The notes under the pieces were generated by a model that was given only the letters and a program-made list of their open reading frames with translations, ran no database searches and had not been told where the DNA came from. The position numbers and the translations under genes were made by a program. A stretch of 64,000 bases of DNA from Neopestalotiopsis rosae (lineage: Eukaryota > Ascomycota > Sordariomycetes > Amphisphaeriales > Sporocadaceae): positions 434,001-498,000 of the forward strand of contig JALGAS010000003.1 in the NCBI GenBank assembly GCA_023078685.1, given 5' to 3'. Below are positions 48,872-58,565 of the stretch, piece after piece (the stretch's first letter is position 1; each line of letters opens with the position of its first letter).

Positions 48872-49920
48872 TCAAGGCAAGCCGGCTCCCATCTTGATGA
48901 CCACCTCGGGACTGTCCGCAAAGGGAACCGCAATGGGCTTGCCGAGCGCGATCTTGACCTGCCAACCCCTTTCCCGTCCTGTCTTGGGATCGTCTCCAAT
49001 CTTGAACTCATCCAAGATCTTTCCTGCCACAAGTGCTCCAAGTGCCTCTAGTGTTTCAAAGGAAGATGCGCTCATTGTCTGGTTACAGTGCACAACATTG
49101 TTAGCTAGCCCTTGAGAAAAAAAGAAAGTGCATGAAAATTTATCAAACTTGCCTCGGTAATGACACTCTCGAGTTCCGGGTGAATGTCCCTCGTCACGTC
49201 GAGCTTGTCAACCTCCACGTCGGCCACGACCATTTGCTTGGCCCGGCGCTCATTGTCATTGACGCCAATGAGCACGGGGACGCGCAGCTCGTGTATCCGG
49301 AGGCTGCGGGCGTAGCTCTGCAGGGGGTTGCCGCCCTTCTCCTCCTCCTCCTGCTCCCCGGCGTTCTTGAAGCACGCCGTGACCGTGGTGCTGACCCCGG
49401 ACCCCAGCAGGCTCGCCTTGGGCAGGAGCACCGTCAGCGACAGGCCGCGCAGGCGGTCCGTATCGAGAAAGGGCAGGCGGTCGAGCGGCAGGGCCCGGGC
49501 GCTGCCGTCGACGACGCGGCCCGTCAGGCCGACCCAGAGCAGCTCAAAGACGTCGCCGGAGCTGGGCTTGCCATTGTCGATGCCCTCCGAGGTCGTTGCG
49601 ACCTTGGTGGGCGGGCTGGCCTGCCGGGCAAAGGCGCCCAGGCTGGCCAAGAGGTTCTTGCTCAGGTTGCCGTAGTGGGCCGTCTCGGCGCTGACCGTGT
49701 CCGTGGCCGAGGCGGCGCCAAAGGGCTGGGAGAACGACACCTCGGTCGACAGCAGGGCCGGCTGCGCCTTGTCCGGCCGGCCCCAGGCGTCCCGGCCGAC
49801 GGGCACCGTCCCCTGCAGGTTGCGCACGCGCACCACGGCAATGGGCTCGCCCGCGGCCGCCGACACGGCCCACGTCGAGAGCAGGGGGGCCGGCGCGTCG
49901 GGCTTGGGCTGCGTCGTCAT
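48872..49920 (-). CDS. Dihydroneopterin aldolase-like protein (FolB domain)
   Basis: Two exons, 49153-49920 and 48872-49078, give 324 residues. Dihydroneopterin aldolase cleaves 7,8-dihydroneopterin in folate synthesis; fungi usually carry this in the trifunctional FOL1 protein, so a stand-alone FolB-domain protein is probably a paralogue whose role is uncertain. The first half has a FolB-like pattern (STEVSFSQPFGAASATDTVS then AHYGNLSKNLLAS) and the second half repeats the fold (ELRVPVLIGVNDNERRAKQM ... VDKLDVTRD), ending with the helix SSFETLEALGALVAGKILDE. The intron (49079-49152, 74 bases) has a GC donor: GAG|GCAAGT, a GCTAAC branch motif and a CCAG acceptor. Splicing there keeps the frame and joins VITE to TMSASSFE. 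The first exon is very GC-rich. The start at 49920 is the ATG before TTQPKPDAP; an ATG 27 bases upstream is also in frame. Confidence 0.78.
49079..49152 (-). other. GC-AG intron in the FolB-domain gene
   Basis: The donor reads GAG|GCAAGT, the consensus for the rare GC-AG class. The intron contains GCTAAC about 25 bases before the acceptor. No GT donor nearby keeps the frame and the conserved C-terminal helix. Confidence 0.75.
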
Positions 49921-50471
49921 TATCAAGGATTTGAGCGCTGACAGCATCCAAACGGCAGGCAGGCAGCTAGCTTCTGTTTTCCCGTTGATGTCGTGGCCCT
50001 CTTATCTGGCTCGATTTGATTGAGTCAATAATGGGCTAGAAGGTAGCTCTGACTGCTAGTTCTCTCTCTAAAAGTCAAGTTGCCGTTTTAGGAAAATTTG
50101 TTGTTGGTTCCAAGCCTGACTGGTGATGGAGATTTGAGGAGTTTGAGCTATACTCTAGGCTCCCAACCCCGCTAAATCACTGACATCAAATAGGTCTGAG
50201 AGGCGAACAATCCAACAACAACCAAACGGTTTGTGCTTTTCTTGAATGACCCTACAATGCCAGCAAATGATATCAGGAGTTATACAATAAGTACCATTTC
50301 TCACATCGTTACTCGGACTAAGAAGTCGACTCTTGTTTGATTGATTGCACAAATTATCGCATCCAGGAATGATAATCGAAGGAGATCATGCTTGGCACGA
50401 GCCCATTGCAGACTCTATGAACCACAGGCTTATGAATTACTGTTCCTCGTAGCCTGAAGTCAGACAGTATT
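49921..50471. other. Intergenic between two minus-strand genes
   Basis: About 550 bases with the FolB gene promoter and the acetyltransferase 3' end. Nothing else seen. Confidence 0.5.
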
Positions 50472-51211
50472 CTATGAATTTTTAGTCGGTTCCCATTTCA
50501 TAGCCCACGTCTTGTGGGTTTCCGCTGCACCCCATTTACTCATGTCAATCTCGTGCATCTCAACATCCTCAAAGCCTTGCCCCTTGTACAGAGAGTGGCC
50601 GGCTTCAGTGGACTCCAGATACGCAATCATGCCCCGTTTCTGTGCCTCCTCAATGACAACTTGTATGAGCATGGTTCCAGCACCGCGGCGCTTATACTTG
50701 GGATCAGTCTGCAGCGAGTGAAGATCTTATACCATTTTCAAAAGAAGACTCATCAGCGTGTGGTTCCAAGCAGCAGCAAAAGTTGTTGAACTACGTCAGA
50801 TGAGTGAAATTGATATAACCTACAGACATAAGGCGTGTCGCCCAAGATCCTAGCTCTCTGCCTCTGCAGTCCGCCAAACAACAACTCACAGGCCTCGGCA
50901 TTGGTGCCCTGACCAAACGATCGAGGAGTAAAGTGCGGCTTCTCGGTAAAAACATGCCACTTGGCCACGGCGACCATCCGCACCTCGCCATCATCGGTCA
51001 ATTCCTCCGTGTCGACGACCTTGTGCCAGCGCGTCGTCGCGTCTTCCCGGAGCCCCTTGACAAAGAAGGCGGCCCGCTCCTCTTGCGCGTTGGCCGGCAT
51101 GGGTCCCGGGAAGAGGATGGGCGTGAACTGGCTGGGCCCGTAGGCGGCCGCCTCGATCTCCACGGCGCGAGGCACGTCGGCTTCTGTGGCGGGCTGGACT
51201 ATAAGTGGCAT
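50472..51211 (-). CDS. GNAT-family N-acetyltransferase
   Basis: Two exons, 50795-51211 and 50472-50708, give about 217 residues. The opening LIVQPATEADVPRAVEIEAA and the acetyl-CoA loop in exon 2 (TDPKYKRRGAGTMLIQVVIE, consensus R-R-G-x-G) identify a GNAT enzyme, as does YLESTEAGHSLYKGQGFE near the end. The substrate is unknown; fungal relatives of this length act on small molecules or peptides. The intron (50709-50794, 86 bases) has a GTAGTT donor and a CTGCAG acceptor and keeps frame. The junction is not certain: after GDTPYV the chosen frame reads CRLYQFHSSD, while the next frame reads YINFTHL, which looks more like the expected core beta strand. So either the splice model is wrong or there is a +1 shift near 50820. 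Confidence 0.75.
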
Positions 51212-51469
51212 TGCAAAAATGACGTATTTCTCAATCAGGAGTCTAATGGTTTATACTACCACCTCCAAAGATGAATGTATGTATAAGCATTCGTGTTTGT
51301 TTATGTATATTATACCACCCAAGGTTGGTTGCCATGCAATGCTGGCTTTAGGCCCGACGCGGGTAAGCTTCGTTTAGGCAGCCCCTTCCTTCCCGGCGAT
51401 GAGTCACGTATGTACTGGGTATACGATCGCTACATTAGGTGCAATGACCGAGCAGAAGTCTGCGCACAG
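51212..51469. other. Flank between the acetyltransferase gene and the repeat island
   Basis: Contains the acetyltransferase promoter. No gene seen. The junction with retroelement-derived sequence is near 51470. Confidence 0.5.
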
Positions 51470-51693
51470 AGCAACGAAGAAGGTCAAACCCAAGAAAACC
51501 AAGAGAAGAAGTGCTAAAAAGAATAAAAAGGTCACTGAGACTTCTTCAGCAGCTACATAGGTGACAGGAAGGACGTGAAATACGACCCTCTCAATATCAA
51601 TACTGACACTGTCAATGCCGACGATAAGACTGCGGATGAACCTCGCCACGACCCGCAAACTCTCTATCCAGGTTCAGAGGTACGAGGATATAA
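51470..51693 (+). mobile_element. Ty3/gypsy-type fragment, left arm of an inverted repeat
   Basis: This ~224-base segment matches, in reverse orientation, 52105-52324 with roughly 80-85 percent identity, including AACGAAGAAGG, AGACTTCTT, GATAAGACTGCGGATGAACC and CAGGTTCAGAGGTACGAGGA. One frame reads MNLATTRKLSIQVQRYED, which in the other copy runs into an RNase H terminus. It is a truncated retroelement piece ending at the palindrome. Confidence 0.75.
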
Positions 51694-51771
51694 ACGCAAA
51701 GGGAAGAAACATAAGCAATACCGGGATAATTATTGTCCCGGTATTGCTTATGTTTCTTCCCTTTGCGTTTA
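51691..51771. repeat. Near-perfect 81-bp palindrome
   Basis: Left arm 51691-51726 and right arm 51736-51771 are exact reverse complements over 36 bases (starting TAAACGCAAAGGGAAGAAAC). The central nine bases can pair as well, so almost no loop remains. It sits exactly where the left retroelement arm stops matching its partner, suggesting a fold-back break junction or a small inserted hairpin. Confidence 0.95.
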
Positions 51772-51856
51772 CAAAAGAAGAGGTCGGCGAAGCTGGGGCT
51801 GAAAAGTTATGTATCGGGAAGAAAAGAGGAGTGAACCTAAGGGCACCCTTGGAGAG

Positions 51857-52081
51857 CTAAAAGGTGTCTTGCTGCACTTTTGTCGGAGGAGGTTCACGAC
51901 TCTCGAGAGAATCGAGGAGCCATTCGTACCCGCCGGGGCCATCTTTCCACACCCAGACGCCCTCAGCATCAGGCTGACCGTGATTCATCAACACCTCATC
52001 AGATTGGCAGTCGTCTGACGCAGACACCGTCCTCGAGAGTGCATCTGCAACTTTGTTCCTCTTCCCCTCAATGTATGCCAA
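51857..52081 (-). mobile_element. Ty3/gypsy RNase H end fragment
   Basis: Minus-strand frame of about 75 residues with AYIEGKRNKVADALSRTVSA, the hallmark end of the Ty3/gypsy RNase H domain (Y-I-x-G-x-x-N-x-V-A-D-A-L-S-R). The frame continues upstream into the right inverted-repeat arm (LSVQVQRYEDVKGELQLLNV) and ends at a stop at 51857. No complete reverse transcriptase, integrase or LTR is visible, so this is a relic. Confidence 0.85.
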
Positions 52082-52104
52082 CTTGACGTTCAGGAGCTGG
52101 AGCT

Positions 52105-52324
52105 CTCCTTTTACATCCTCGTACCTCTGAACCTGGACAGAGAGTTTGCGGGTTCGTGGCGAGGTTCATCCGCAGTCTTATCGTCAGCACTGACATTGAG
52201 AGGGTCGTGTTTAACGTCCTTCCTGTAACTAGTATAATTGCTAAAGAAGTCTTAGTGACCTCTTTACCCTTTCTAGCCTTTCTTCTTTTGGTTTTCTTGG
52301 TTTTGGCCTTCTTCGTTGCTGGTT
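52105..52324 (-). mobile_element. Ty3/gypsy-type fragment, right arm of the inverted repeat
   Basis: Reverse-oriented copy of 51470-51693. It differs by substitutions, a 12-base deletion and a 1-base insertion relative to the left copy (CACGAACCCGC against CACGACCCGC), which breaks the reading frame into the RNase H part. It encodes a Lys-rich segment (KKAKTKKTKRRKARKGKE) also present in the left copy. Confidence 0.75.
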
Positions 52325-52644
52325 GCGACAGCACCTTCATGCGTCCAGAATCCCTGTATCTCCACCTAAGGGTTCATCAGGACAAGGATGCTGGGAAGAC
52401 GTTCGACTGCCCCGTGGATGGCTGCGATGCGACCTTCGCAAACAGAGGCAGTATCCACGGATATATGGGCATTTTTTACGGCGATATACCGATCCTCGTT
52501 TGTGAAGAATGCGGATAATCGTTCAAGTCGATATCGAACTTGAATGCCTACCTGCAAACGCACCTAAGCAGAGAGACCCGCGAGGAATACGTTTGCGAAG
52601 AAGAAGGCTGCGGCAAGTCCTTCGTCACGAAAATGGGGCTCTAG
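52309..52644 (+). pseudogene. Degenerate C2H2 zinc-finger gene fragment
   Basis: The plus strand encodes recognisable TFIIIA-type fingers: GCDSTFMRPESLYLHLRVH, FDCPVDGCDATFANRGS, VCEECG-SFKSISNLNAYLQ and YVCEEEGCGKSF. The frame is broken by TAA at 52516 and TAG at 52642. Several finger histidines are lost (HGYMGIFYGD where H-x3-5-H is expected). No start codon or promoter belongs to it; the 5' end overlaps the retroelement arm. It is a broken copy, perhaps captured next to the element, and no function is expected. Confidence 0.75.
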
Positions 52645-52981
52645 CGATATTGGGATAGTAAGTATAGCGAAGAGGGCTCCGAGGGATAATAGGTATTCCT
52701 GGCTTATCGTGCATAAAAGGATAAAATTTGGTCTGAGAAAATGGCTGCCAAACGTGAGAAGGGTCTTTATATAGCCATAGCAGGCTGTGAGATAAAGTCC
52801 TTGGCCCCATTTGATAAGTGCCTCGGATACCTTTGTAAGCTGATAATTATAAGATGTCCTTTGGCTACGCTAATCGAAGGAAATAGCCCTGATCTAACCG
52901 TGGAATGACGCGGTGAATAAAGCAAAAACGGAGAATAAATCCCGCTAGGGCGCTAGATAATATATTATAACCCTTGGAGAT
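52645..52981. other. Non-coding island sequence
   Basis: Moderately AT-rich sequence with TATA-rich stretches and no open frame. It is likely decayed transposon sequence between the zinc-finger relic and the exonuclease-like fragment, but no family is recognised. Confidence 0.4.
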
Positions 52982-53400
52982 ATGGAAGCTGTGCTGGAAT
53001 TTGGATTATCGGTTAAACCTAAGCATGATGATCTCTTACGCCAAGTTCGTTATTCCCTAGAGGATCCCGAACGTCTCGCATTCTGTGTGGATGTCGAGGG
53101 TTCCAGCGCAGCTTGTGAGGCATACGAAATATCGGTTTTTAAGTGCGATGGTACGCACGTCCTAACGACCGTTGTGGATTGGCAGATTGAAACCCGCCGC
53201 CTTGGTGGTGAAGGCAATCCCGTTGATCCGAAAACGCTGGCTAAAATTTATAAAGGCTAGCAATATATATATGGCATGAAAAGGACTGATATTGCAGAGC
53301 ACTTGAAAGCAGCAGGCATTAACGAATATAGCACTATATTTATGTGGGGTGGTATACTCAATATTCGATGTTTGCGTAAGAGAAAAGAAGCATACTATTG
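52982..53400 (+). pseudogene. Broken exonuclease-like fragment
   Basis: An ATG-initiated frame of 92 residues (52982-53260) reads LAFCVDVEGSSAACEAYEIS and VLTTVVDWQIET, then stops at TAG. In the same frame beyond the stop the sequence continues GMKRTDIAEHLKAAGINEYS and TIFMWGG. The D-x-E-G motif, following Glu-Ile-Ser strand and later helix recall a DEDD-type 3'-5' exonuclease fold, but I cannot place it in a named family. The in-frame stop and entry into an AT-rich tract suggest a truncated relic. Confidence 0.45.
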
Positions 53401-53660
53401 TCCTTTTTTTCCTTTTATATCTTATATAAAATAATAAGAAATAGTTATTGCTTTATTTATTTTATTTTTATTTCTTTTTCTATTTTATTATATTTTCCTT
53501 TTAAGTTTTACTTCTTTTATTCTTTTTATATTTTTATTTTTATTTTTATTTCTCTTATCCTTTTTATATTTTAATTCCTAGTGGTTATGCGTAAAATTCT
53601 GCTTGGTTAGTATACATAAGCCAGCTTAAAAAGGAAGGTGCGAAATAAAGTGACTATAAA
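53380..53660. other. AT-rich tract
   Basis: About 250 bases made mostly of T-rich runs (TTTTTATTTTTATTTC-like) on the plus strand, far more AT-rich than neighbouring genes. Such tracts in filamentous ascomycetes often mark repeats altered by repeat-induced point mutation (RIP), though the strand asymmetry here also fits simple low-complexity sequence. Confidence 0.7.
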
Positions 53661-53798
53661 TGTCGGCTAGCGTATGACCACCTACCAACGTGAATATACC
53701 TCAACTGTCAATGAATTATATACAATCCAAATATACCAAAGCAAATTTCGAACCAAACCATCATATGTACAGGCTCTCTCTCTTGTCAAACACAAAGC

Positions 53799-54969
53799 TC
53801 AGACGTATTCGGCACAGACAACGTCGCCACCAATGTCCATGATGTCCGCAATTGTCACGTTGGGGATCATCTCGTACATGGACAGGACGTGGGTGAGGGT
53901 CGTGACGTTGGCCGGGTCGCCGCTGTAGTCGGTGAAGTTGGCGCCCGGAGCGTCCCAGCTGTTCTGCGCGTTGAATGTGGCCGTCGGCACGTTGGAGCCG
54001 CCCATGTCGGTCAGACGGGCGGTCAGGTTCGCTTCTTGCCATAGCCACCACCTGTATACTTCAGTTAGTTGAATTCAAGCGATTTGAAGGGATATGAACT
54101 CGCAGCCGATCCAAATTATTGTGGTGTAAAAAAAAGACGGGATCGCCTGGAGATAGGACGGGATTCTGCATCTGTTTTGGATAGAGAAGGTCAGCTTATC
54201 AGAAATGGTGACTTCCCCCGGGGGAGGGGGGACTTTGGGGCATGTGGCCGTACCGTGCCTCCGGTACCCGCATGAGCCGAGGAGTGAGGCTTCTTGGCGT
54301 AGCAATACCATGCCTCGTCGTAGTTGTCAAGGGCAAAGCAGTCATCTACATTGGTCTGGTTGGCGCCCTGGAAGATGGACTCGCTGATTGTCCTGTTGAG
54401 ATGGTAGGTGACCGTCTTGGGGACGACCGTGTTGGAAGCCACTCCGCCCAGATGGAGTTCCAAGTAGGCAAAGGGTCCATCAGTCACGATCTGGCTGTCG
54501 GAAGAGTTTCCGTCTCCGCCGATCCAGTTCCAGATTTCCGACTCGGTGATGTTGGCGGCATCAGCCTGCTCGTCCCAGTACGGGATGCCACCTTCGAAGC
54601 CGCAGTAGGTTTGCAACAATTTCTCGTGCAAAGTCATATAATATCTGTGCCACGGGAGGAATTGTCCCTGTTTGGTTTTAGAAAGAAATGCATGAGAGAA
54701 TTGTTCTGTTTGGACGACTTATGACTTACCACGCCATGGATATAGTTTGACATGGTCAAGTGCAAGTACTGCTGCTCGTCCCAAAGAGTGGTGGCTCCAT
54801 CGTATAGGCCAAAGACGGCATCGTGAGTGGTGAGGCACAAGACGGCATCGATGTAGGCCGTCTTGTCTTCATCCGAGAGCGAAAGAAAGTTCTTGCGCTG
54901 GACGGGCGAGTCGCAAGTCGCAGCCTCGATGGCGGCAACCAAGCTGCCAAGGACAATAGCAGATTTCAT
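53799..54969 (-). CDS. Secreted tyrosinase (type-3 copper oxidase)
   Basis: Four exons on the minus strand (54730-54969, 54254-54667, 54104-54171, 53799-54051) give 324 residues. Tyrosinases oxidise mono- and o-diphenols to quinones. A signal peptide covers residues 1-17. Copper site A is His70, His78 and His87 in YLHLTMSNYIHGVGQFLPWH. Copper site B is His208, His212 (KPHSSAHAGTGGT) and His235 in SPGDPVFFLHHNNLDRLWWL. All six ligands are present. Intron 1 (62 bases, GTAAGT), intron 2 (82 bases, GTACGG, branch GCTGACC) and intron 3 (52 bases) keep frame. Intron 3 seems to use a GC donor (CT|GCGAGT), the only choice that restores the conserved DRLWWLWQ. Several N-x-S/T sites fit a secreted glycoprotein. 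It sits between transposon debris and a divergent secreted dioxygenase gene. Confidence 0.87.
54052..54103 (-). other. Probable GC-AG intron in the tyrosinase gene
   Basis: A 52-base intron with donor CT|GCGAGT and acceptor TATACAG; CTAAC lies 18 bases before the acceptor. The nearby GT (54099) would shift the frame and lose the conserved Trp-Trp after Asp-Arg-Leu. A sequence error or a recent donor mutation is the alternative. Confidence 0.6.
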
Positions 54970-57473
54970 CGTCACCAACGGGAAGAAGACAAGAACAGTA
55001 TGCAGAAAGGGCTAACTCGAAGCTAAGTCGAGACTTGTTTGGCCTGGAGAACTCATGACAGCCAACCGTCTACCGTAACTACTTGAACTGATATACATAA
55101 AGTACATCCCTGAACCATTGTCTTTGGCAACGAATTCGTGTAGCATTGCCGTCGTCAGCTAGTATGTGCAGTATATGCAGCCTCAGGGAGGCGCAGTGTT
55201 CATCTCTTGTTAGTCTCGCGCTTGCACCAAGTACCGAGCCTAGGCTTTATATCGCAATGATTCGTGGGGTATACGTGTTGCTGCTCCGCAAAGTACCATT
55301 GATCAGTGTATCTCATCTCCGCAATTTGTAACCGTAATGCCATCATTGGGTGAATTGGCGAGTGGCCCTGGAGATGTGCTGAAACTAGAATGCATTGGCA
55401 ATGCGGACCGGCAAGGCAAGGATTATCCGCTACCGTAGGTCCCCTGGCTCTTGCGAAGGGCATACGCGAAGTGAGGTTCATCATCATCAATTGGTAGGGC
55501 AGTATGTAGGCGGCTGATGGAGATGGCGGCGCGTTTATTTTAGTTGGCATTGTCGATCTCCACCAGATTGAATGACTTAAGCAATATAGACTACCAAAAA
55601 GGGTTGCCCCAGGGCACACGTTGGTTCATTACGCGGCGCTGCATTGCCAAGACCATACCCTTGGCTGCGGTTTCGCTGCTGTATAATGGGAATGGAGACT
55701 TGGCCTGAGCTTGATGGCACACAGTAGACAGTGGGAATTCACTGGGTCCATCCAAGATCCCGAGTCATTAGAAATGCTCATGAGAGACTCCAATTACTCG
55801 CGCTATTCACCTAACCCACGCTTGGCCATTGTTCTGTGCTTTGAACATGAAGCCTTCGCCATTCTCATTGCTCATTCTAGGGAGAGGTGGCAGTATGTCT
55901 GGATTGTAATGAGAGCTACCATAGTCAATGGAATTTCGTACACCCACGCTAGTACCCCAACTTTAGCTGGCTAGAAGTCGCCAAGAAAGAATCGTGAAAA
56001 TCGAGTCAAGTGAATCAATTTGTCTGGCGCTTGAATCTTGATTTGACTTCCCTCTCTATGCTTCAAGAACGTCTTTTGGCTTGTGTTCTGTCATGTCGAC
56101 GGGCGACTGGGCTGACGGGTGTCAAAATTGCACTGCCAAGGAGGCTGTCGCTAAAGGTCGCTATATTGCGTTAACAATCCTTGCCTACCCGTCTGGACTA
56201 AATTTCAGTGGATTACTCAGAATATGCCGCCGGAACATTAAGCCAGCCTGGGACCACTCAGCTCTGTGTGAAAAATCGCTGGCCCTTCCACGAAAAAGGC
56301 AGTGCCATGGCTTGAAACGCATGCTATGCTTTCATTTTAAGTAGATATAATTTATTCATACGTAAGCTAAACTGGGAAGAATCATTGGAGATCTCTCGAT
56401 ATACATTATGTTCACTTACCTTTATTCTTCCTTTCCTTATTTTTTATGCTTTTTCTTTCTTATTTTCTCTCTCCCTTTTTTTACTCGACCGCATAAACCC
56501 TAGAACTTCTCTTTTTTGTATAAAAACAAAACAATAATAATATTCAAGTCACTTTGTAGCTATACGTTTTGCAAGCTAGTTACGTATTGCTGCTATCTCG
56601 ATAATATACGATTTTACCTCTTTCTTTTCGCCAACCGAGATTTATATAATATTTATACTAATTCCGCGAAACTAAAAATCATATCGTCTCGTTTGTCCTA
56701 ATAGTAAATAAACTCATACTTGGCTATATGTGCGAGTACTAGTTCTTGTTCAGCCTGTAGTCTTTGCATAAACAAGTGGCAGGTCGCTAATGAGGCTGAC
56801 GGAAACCTGGAGCTTCCCGATTACCGAGGCACCTCGATGGCTTTGCCCAAGTACGGGTGCGTACACGGTCGATCACTGGATCTCAAAAGAACTGGGGTTG
56901 TATAATGCAATCATACTCATTGGGGGTAGAAGTATACTTTCAGAACACACTGCCGTTAGTGACGGCCTAGTCGGAAAAGCCGGTCAACGGCGGCTCCACG
57001 TACCGAACCTTCGTTGTGTGCAAGGACTATGCCTTTTCTCCATGTTATGGATCTATTTACACTCGCTTGTACTTCTGACTAACCCGCAAGGCGAAAGTCA
57101 ACGCAACAGGACGCGCAACTTTGTTTCAAGGATAGTCGAGAACAGGACCCAAGCTGTATCCTCAAGGCTGTGTTTCTCGAGTTCCAATGGCCATTGTCAA
57201 CTTGGTAGTGGCGTAAGGCAAACAAGGGCAACCGGGAATCCAGGGGACCCAGGGATTCTAGTCCTGCCACCCCCTACATACATCATCAAATAGGAGTTGG
57301 GGCATTGAAAATGCTCTCGACTTACACGCGATGAATCCGTTGATAAAAGGCCGGTGATAGCAGTCAGTTGTTGGAATTCTTTTGGACATCTCTCTCAGCA
57401 TCTCTCGCAGCACCTCTCGAGTCGTCTATCACTTCATTCATTACTTTCCAATCACTATTTTCAAACATTCACC
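54970..57473. other. Divergent intergenic region, tyrosinase / dioxygenase
   Basis: About 2.5 kb that must contain both promoters. No gene is supported: frames are short and lack domains. The middle contains an AT-rich tract at 56340-56710. A pyrimidine-rich leader with CTCTCGCAG-like repeats (TCTCTCAGCATCTCTCGCAG near 57389) precedes the dioxygenase start. Confidence 0.5.
56340..56710. other. AT-rich tract
   Basis: A second AT-rich block of about 370 bases with TATA, ATAAT and TTTCTTT runs between the two secreted-oxidase genes. No open frame or transposon motif remains. It could be a RIP-decayed repeat. Confidence 0.6.
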
Positions 57474-58565
57474 ATGGTTGCCTTCACCAAACTCACCATT
57501 GCGGCTTTGGCTGCCGCTGCCACTGCTCACCCTGGCCACGAGGAACATGTCGTGAGCAAGGCTGTCAAGCGTAGCTTTCTCGCCAACTCGAAGCGATCGC
57601 TCAGCTCTTGCGCCGAGACTCTCGAGGCTAGAGGCCACGCAAAGCGCGCCGAGGTCCGCCGCCAGGCCTACTTTGATGAGGTCAAGGCCAAGGGTAAGCA
57701 AGAAAGCACCAGGAGACGAACAAGACATTTGAAAGATGAATGCTGACATATACTATCTATTCTAGCCCTCAAGACCCGCGATGCTGCTTCCGTCGCCAAC
57801 ACGACTCACCACTCCGACCTGACCGGCATCACCGTCAACAGCTCCGACTCCGACTTCTTCAGCACCAACCACACCTGCATTTTGTCCCCCGAGGGCGAGA
57901 TTGGACCGTTCTGGGTCAAGGGAGAGCTCAACCGCGAGGACATTGTCGACGAGGAGCCCGGTGTGGTCAACTACCTGCACGCCCAGTTCATCGACGTCAA
58001 CACATGCGAGCCCATTGAGGGACTCTGGTGGGACGTCTGGAACTGCAACTCGACCGGTGTCTACTCTGGCGTCCAGGACGACAGCAACGGCAACGGCGAC
58101 GACGCCTCCAACCTGAACAAGACCTTTGCCCGCGGCATCCAGCCCACCGACGAGGACGGCGTGGCCTCGTTCCGCTCCCTCTTCCCCGGTCACTACTCGG
58201 GCCGCGCCACCCACGTCCACGTCGTCGCCCACGTCGGCGCCGGCCTGCTCGAGAACGGCACCCTGACCGGCGGCAACGTCTCGCACATTGGCCAGCTCTT
58301 CTACGACCAGGACCTCATCACCCAGGTCGAGGCCACCTACCCATACAACACCAGCGACGTCGAGATCACCCTCAACACGGCCGACCGCGTCTTTAGCCTC
58401 GAGAGCGAGAACGACAACGACCCCGTCTTTGAGTACGTCTTCCTCAACGACGACGACGTCACCGACGGCATCTTCTCCTGGATCACCATTGGCGTCGACC
58501 CTACTGCCAGCTACGAGACTAGCTACGCTGCTCTCCTCACCGCCGGTGGAGGTGTATCTGCTTAG
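57474..58565 (+). CDS. Secreted intradiol ring-cleavage dioxygenase
   Basis: Two exons, 57474-57693 and 57766-58565, give 339 residues; the 72-base intron has a GTAAGC donor, GCTGACA branch motif and TTCTAG acceptor. Intradiol dioxygenases use non-haem Fe(III) to open catechols between the two hydroxyls. A signal peptide (about 1-18) and a Lys-Arg-rich propeptide (KAVKR, NSKR, HAKR) point to secretion and Kex2-type processing. The iron ligands are visible: Tyr173 (NSTGVYSG), Tyr217 (FPGHYSGR), His223 and His225 (ATHVHVVAH). The fold-typical ILSPEGEIGPFWVKGELNRE and GLWWDVWNCN are also present, as are several N-glycosylation sites. Fungal secreted members act on lignin- or host-derived catechols. 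The natural substrate here is unknown. Highly C-ending codons suggest strong expression. Transcribed away from the tyrosinase gene. Confidence 0.93.
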
